Of a stretch of 42,067 nt of DNA, positions 40,899 to 42,067 are shown in pieces. The DNA comes from Marmoricola sp. (GTDB taxonomy: Bacteria; Actinomycetota; Actinomycetes; Propionibacteriales; Nocardioidaceae), in NCBI GenBank assembly GCA_025965315.1, contig JAOPXD010000044.1, positions 1-42,067 on the forward strand, read 5' to 3'. The notes below the pieces were generated by a model that was not told where the DNA came from, searched no databases, and saw only the letters and a program-made list of their open reading frames with translations. The position numbers and the translations under genes are program-made. Position 1 is the first letter of the stretch, and the number at the start of each line of letters is the position of its first letter.

Positions 40899-42067
40899 GT
40901 GCCACTGCCCGACCCACGCGCCACGCTCCGCCACCCGCGGGTGGTGGTGTCGCTGCTCGCGCTGGTCCTGCTGGTCGTTCCGCTCGGAATCCTGACCCAC
41001 GGGCGGGTGCACGGCCACGGTGCGATCCGGCTCTCCGCGGCCCCGGTCCCCAGCCAGTACGCCGTCACCACGTCCGGCTCGATCCGGTTCACGGCGGCGA
41101 AGGGAACCCGGACGTACGCCGGACACTCCTACGAGTACGGCGTCTGGACCTCGGCCTGGTCCACACCCGCACACCCCTTCACCCAGGCGATCCCGTCCTG
41201 GAACGCTGCCACCCCGACCGGCAGCCTGATCCAGGTCCTCGTCCGGGTCCGGGACACCTCCGGCCACGTCAGCGGGTTGAAGAGCCTCGGCAGCTGGGCC
41301 TCGACCGATGGGGTCGTCGCCCGCTCGAGCGCGGGAGCGCAGTCCGACGCGGTGGCCCGGGTCGCCACCGACACGCTGGTCGCGACCGGTGCCGCCCTGT
41401 CGTCGTACCGGATCACGGTGCGGTTGCTGCACCAGCCTGGGCGACAGGCGCCGACCCTGCGGTCGATCGGGATCGTCACCTCGACACCGTCGGCCACCCT
41501 GCCGGCGACGTCGGTCCCGTGGAGGCGCACGGCCGTCGAGCTGACGGTGCCGCACTACTCCCAGATGACCCACCGGGGCGAGAACGTCGCGTACGGCGGG
41601 GGCGGTGAGGCCTGGTGCTCGCCGACCTCGCTGGCGATGGTGCTCGGCTACTACGGGCGGCTGCCGGCCCGGTCGTCGTACCGGTGGGTGGCGGCGTCGT
41701 ACCCGGACCGCTGGGTGAACGCGGTCGCCCGGTCCACCTACGACCACGCGTACGAGGGCACCGGCAACTGGCCGTTCAACACCGCGTACGCCGGAACCCG
41801 CGTTCCGGACGCGTTCGTGACCCGGTTGGCGAGCCTGCGGATGGCCGAACGGTTCATCCGGGCCCGGATCCCGCTGGAGCTCTCGATCCGGTTCGCCCGC
41901 GGCCAGCTCGACGGCGCCCCGATCTCAGCGACCGCCGGCCACCTGGTGGTGCTGGTCGGGTTCACCGCCGCGGGCAACCCGGTCGTCAACGACCCCGCCG
42001 CTGCCTCGGACGCGTCCGTACGCCGCGTCTACGACCGGGGTCAGTTCGAACGCGCCTGGCTGCGCGG
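40899..42067 (+). CDS. C39-like family peptidase, membrane-anchored or secreted; 3' end beyond the window
   Basis: 389 codons are visible from a GTG start. One N-terminal hydrophobic helix (VVVSLLALVLLVVPLGILT) acts as signal or anchor. Then comes about 200 residues of beta-rich substrate-binding-like sequence (RVRDTSGHVSGLKSLGSW...), followed by a C39-type papain fold: the nucleophile Cys in GGGEAWCSPTSLAMVLGYYG, the catalytic His in SATAGHLVVLVGFT, and Asp/Asn in PVVNDPAAAS. Such actinobacterial proteins are secreted cysteine peptidases of unknown target. The stop codon is outside the window. It is expressed divergently from cysS through a shared promoter core. Confidence 0.85.
   Translation, partial: MPLPDPRATLRHPRVVVSLLALVLLVVPLGILTHGRVHGHGAIRLSAAPVPSQYAVTTSGSIRFTAAKGTRTYAGHSYEYGVWTSAWSTPAHPFTQAIPSWNAATPTGSLIQVLVRVRDTSGHVSGLKSLGSWASTDGVVARSSAGAQSDAVARVATDTLVATGAALSSYRITVRLLHQPGRQAPTLRSIGIVTSTPSATLPATSVPWRRTAVELTVPHYSQMTHRGENVAYGGGGEAWCSPTSLAMVLGYYGRLPARSSYRWVAASYPDRWVNAVARSTYDHAYEGTGNWPFNTAYAGTRVPDAFVTRLASLRMAERFIRARIPLELSIRFARGQLDGAPISATAGHLVVLVGFTAAGNPVVNDPAAASDASVRRVYDRGQFERAWLR

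Overview
The window is GC-rich, densely coded DNA from an actinobacterium. Supporting family-level signs are a DUF3263 gene, an ECF42 sigma factor with its DGPF partner, an F420-type luciferase-like enzyme, a WS/DGAT acyltransferase, trehalose synthesis by OtsA/OtsB, a STAS/PP2C/HATPase partner-switching set, and many start codons that sit 6 nt after a TANNNT hexamer (leaderless-type promoters). The gene content suggests the Nocardioidaceae/Propionibacteriales area, but the sequence alone does not prove this. Nothing looks like a prophage, a CRISPR array or an intact mobile element.

Layout. 1-0.5 kb: 5' end of a lone groEL under a CIRCE-controlled promoter. 0.5-5.1 kb: an ATP-grasp enzyme, the DGPF/ECF42 pair, an alpha/beta hydrolase, a Pr6Pr membrane protein and a SecD-P1-head-like lipoprotein. 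5.2-7.0 kb: a SAM-I riboswitch, a threonine-synthase-fold enzyme and a sulfur-carrier protein. I read this as the MetM/MetO route to homocysteine rather than plain threonine synthesis. 7.0-10.3 kb: otsB, LytR_C protein, DUF3263 and otsA. 10.3-15.4 kb: a neutral-lipid or envelope block with WS/DGAT, a secreted protein, a PHA-synthase-like hydrolase with a histone-H1-like basic tail, and two tandem SGNH lipoproteins, one of which has lost its catalytic residues. 15.4-20.5 kb: ung, a LigB-type dioxygenase, a GMC oxidoreductase, pdxY and an HTH/ImmA-like pair. 20.7-25.1 kb: an orphan solute-binding protein, DUF6069, wrbA, a cation diffusion facilitator broken by two frameshifts, a DUF421 protein and a one-TM protein. 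25.2-29.2 kb: an FdhF/YdeP-type molybdoenzyme convergent with an MFS transporter and a 46-aa membrane peptide. 29.2-33.4 kb: HAD phosphatase, F420-type oxidoreductase and the partner-switching module. 33.4-36.1 kb: small envelope/stress proteins (DUF7218-like, holin-like, DUF3618), a band-7 protein, a LiaF-like protein and a small CxxC protein. 36.1-42.1 kb: tRNA-Thr(UGU), a GH13 alpha-glucosidase/neopullulanase, an Rrf2 regulator, rlmB, cysS and the start of a C39-type peptidase.

How parts fit together. The partner-switching module has no sigma factor beside it. However, three SigB-type promoter matches (GNNT-N15-GGGTAC) lie in front of the HAD/F420 genes, the DUF7218-holin-DUF3618 genes, and the one-TM/DUF421/CDF genes. 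This points to a local general-stress regulon controlled through that module. The riboswitch-metM-metO unit is the clearest regulatory logic in the window: SAM would shut down a homocysteine-forming pair.
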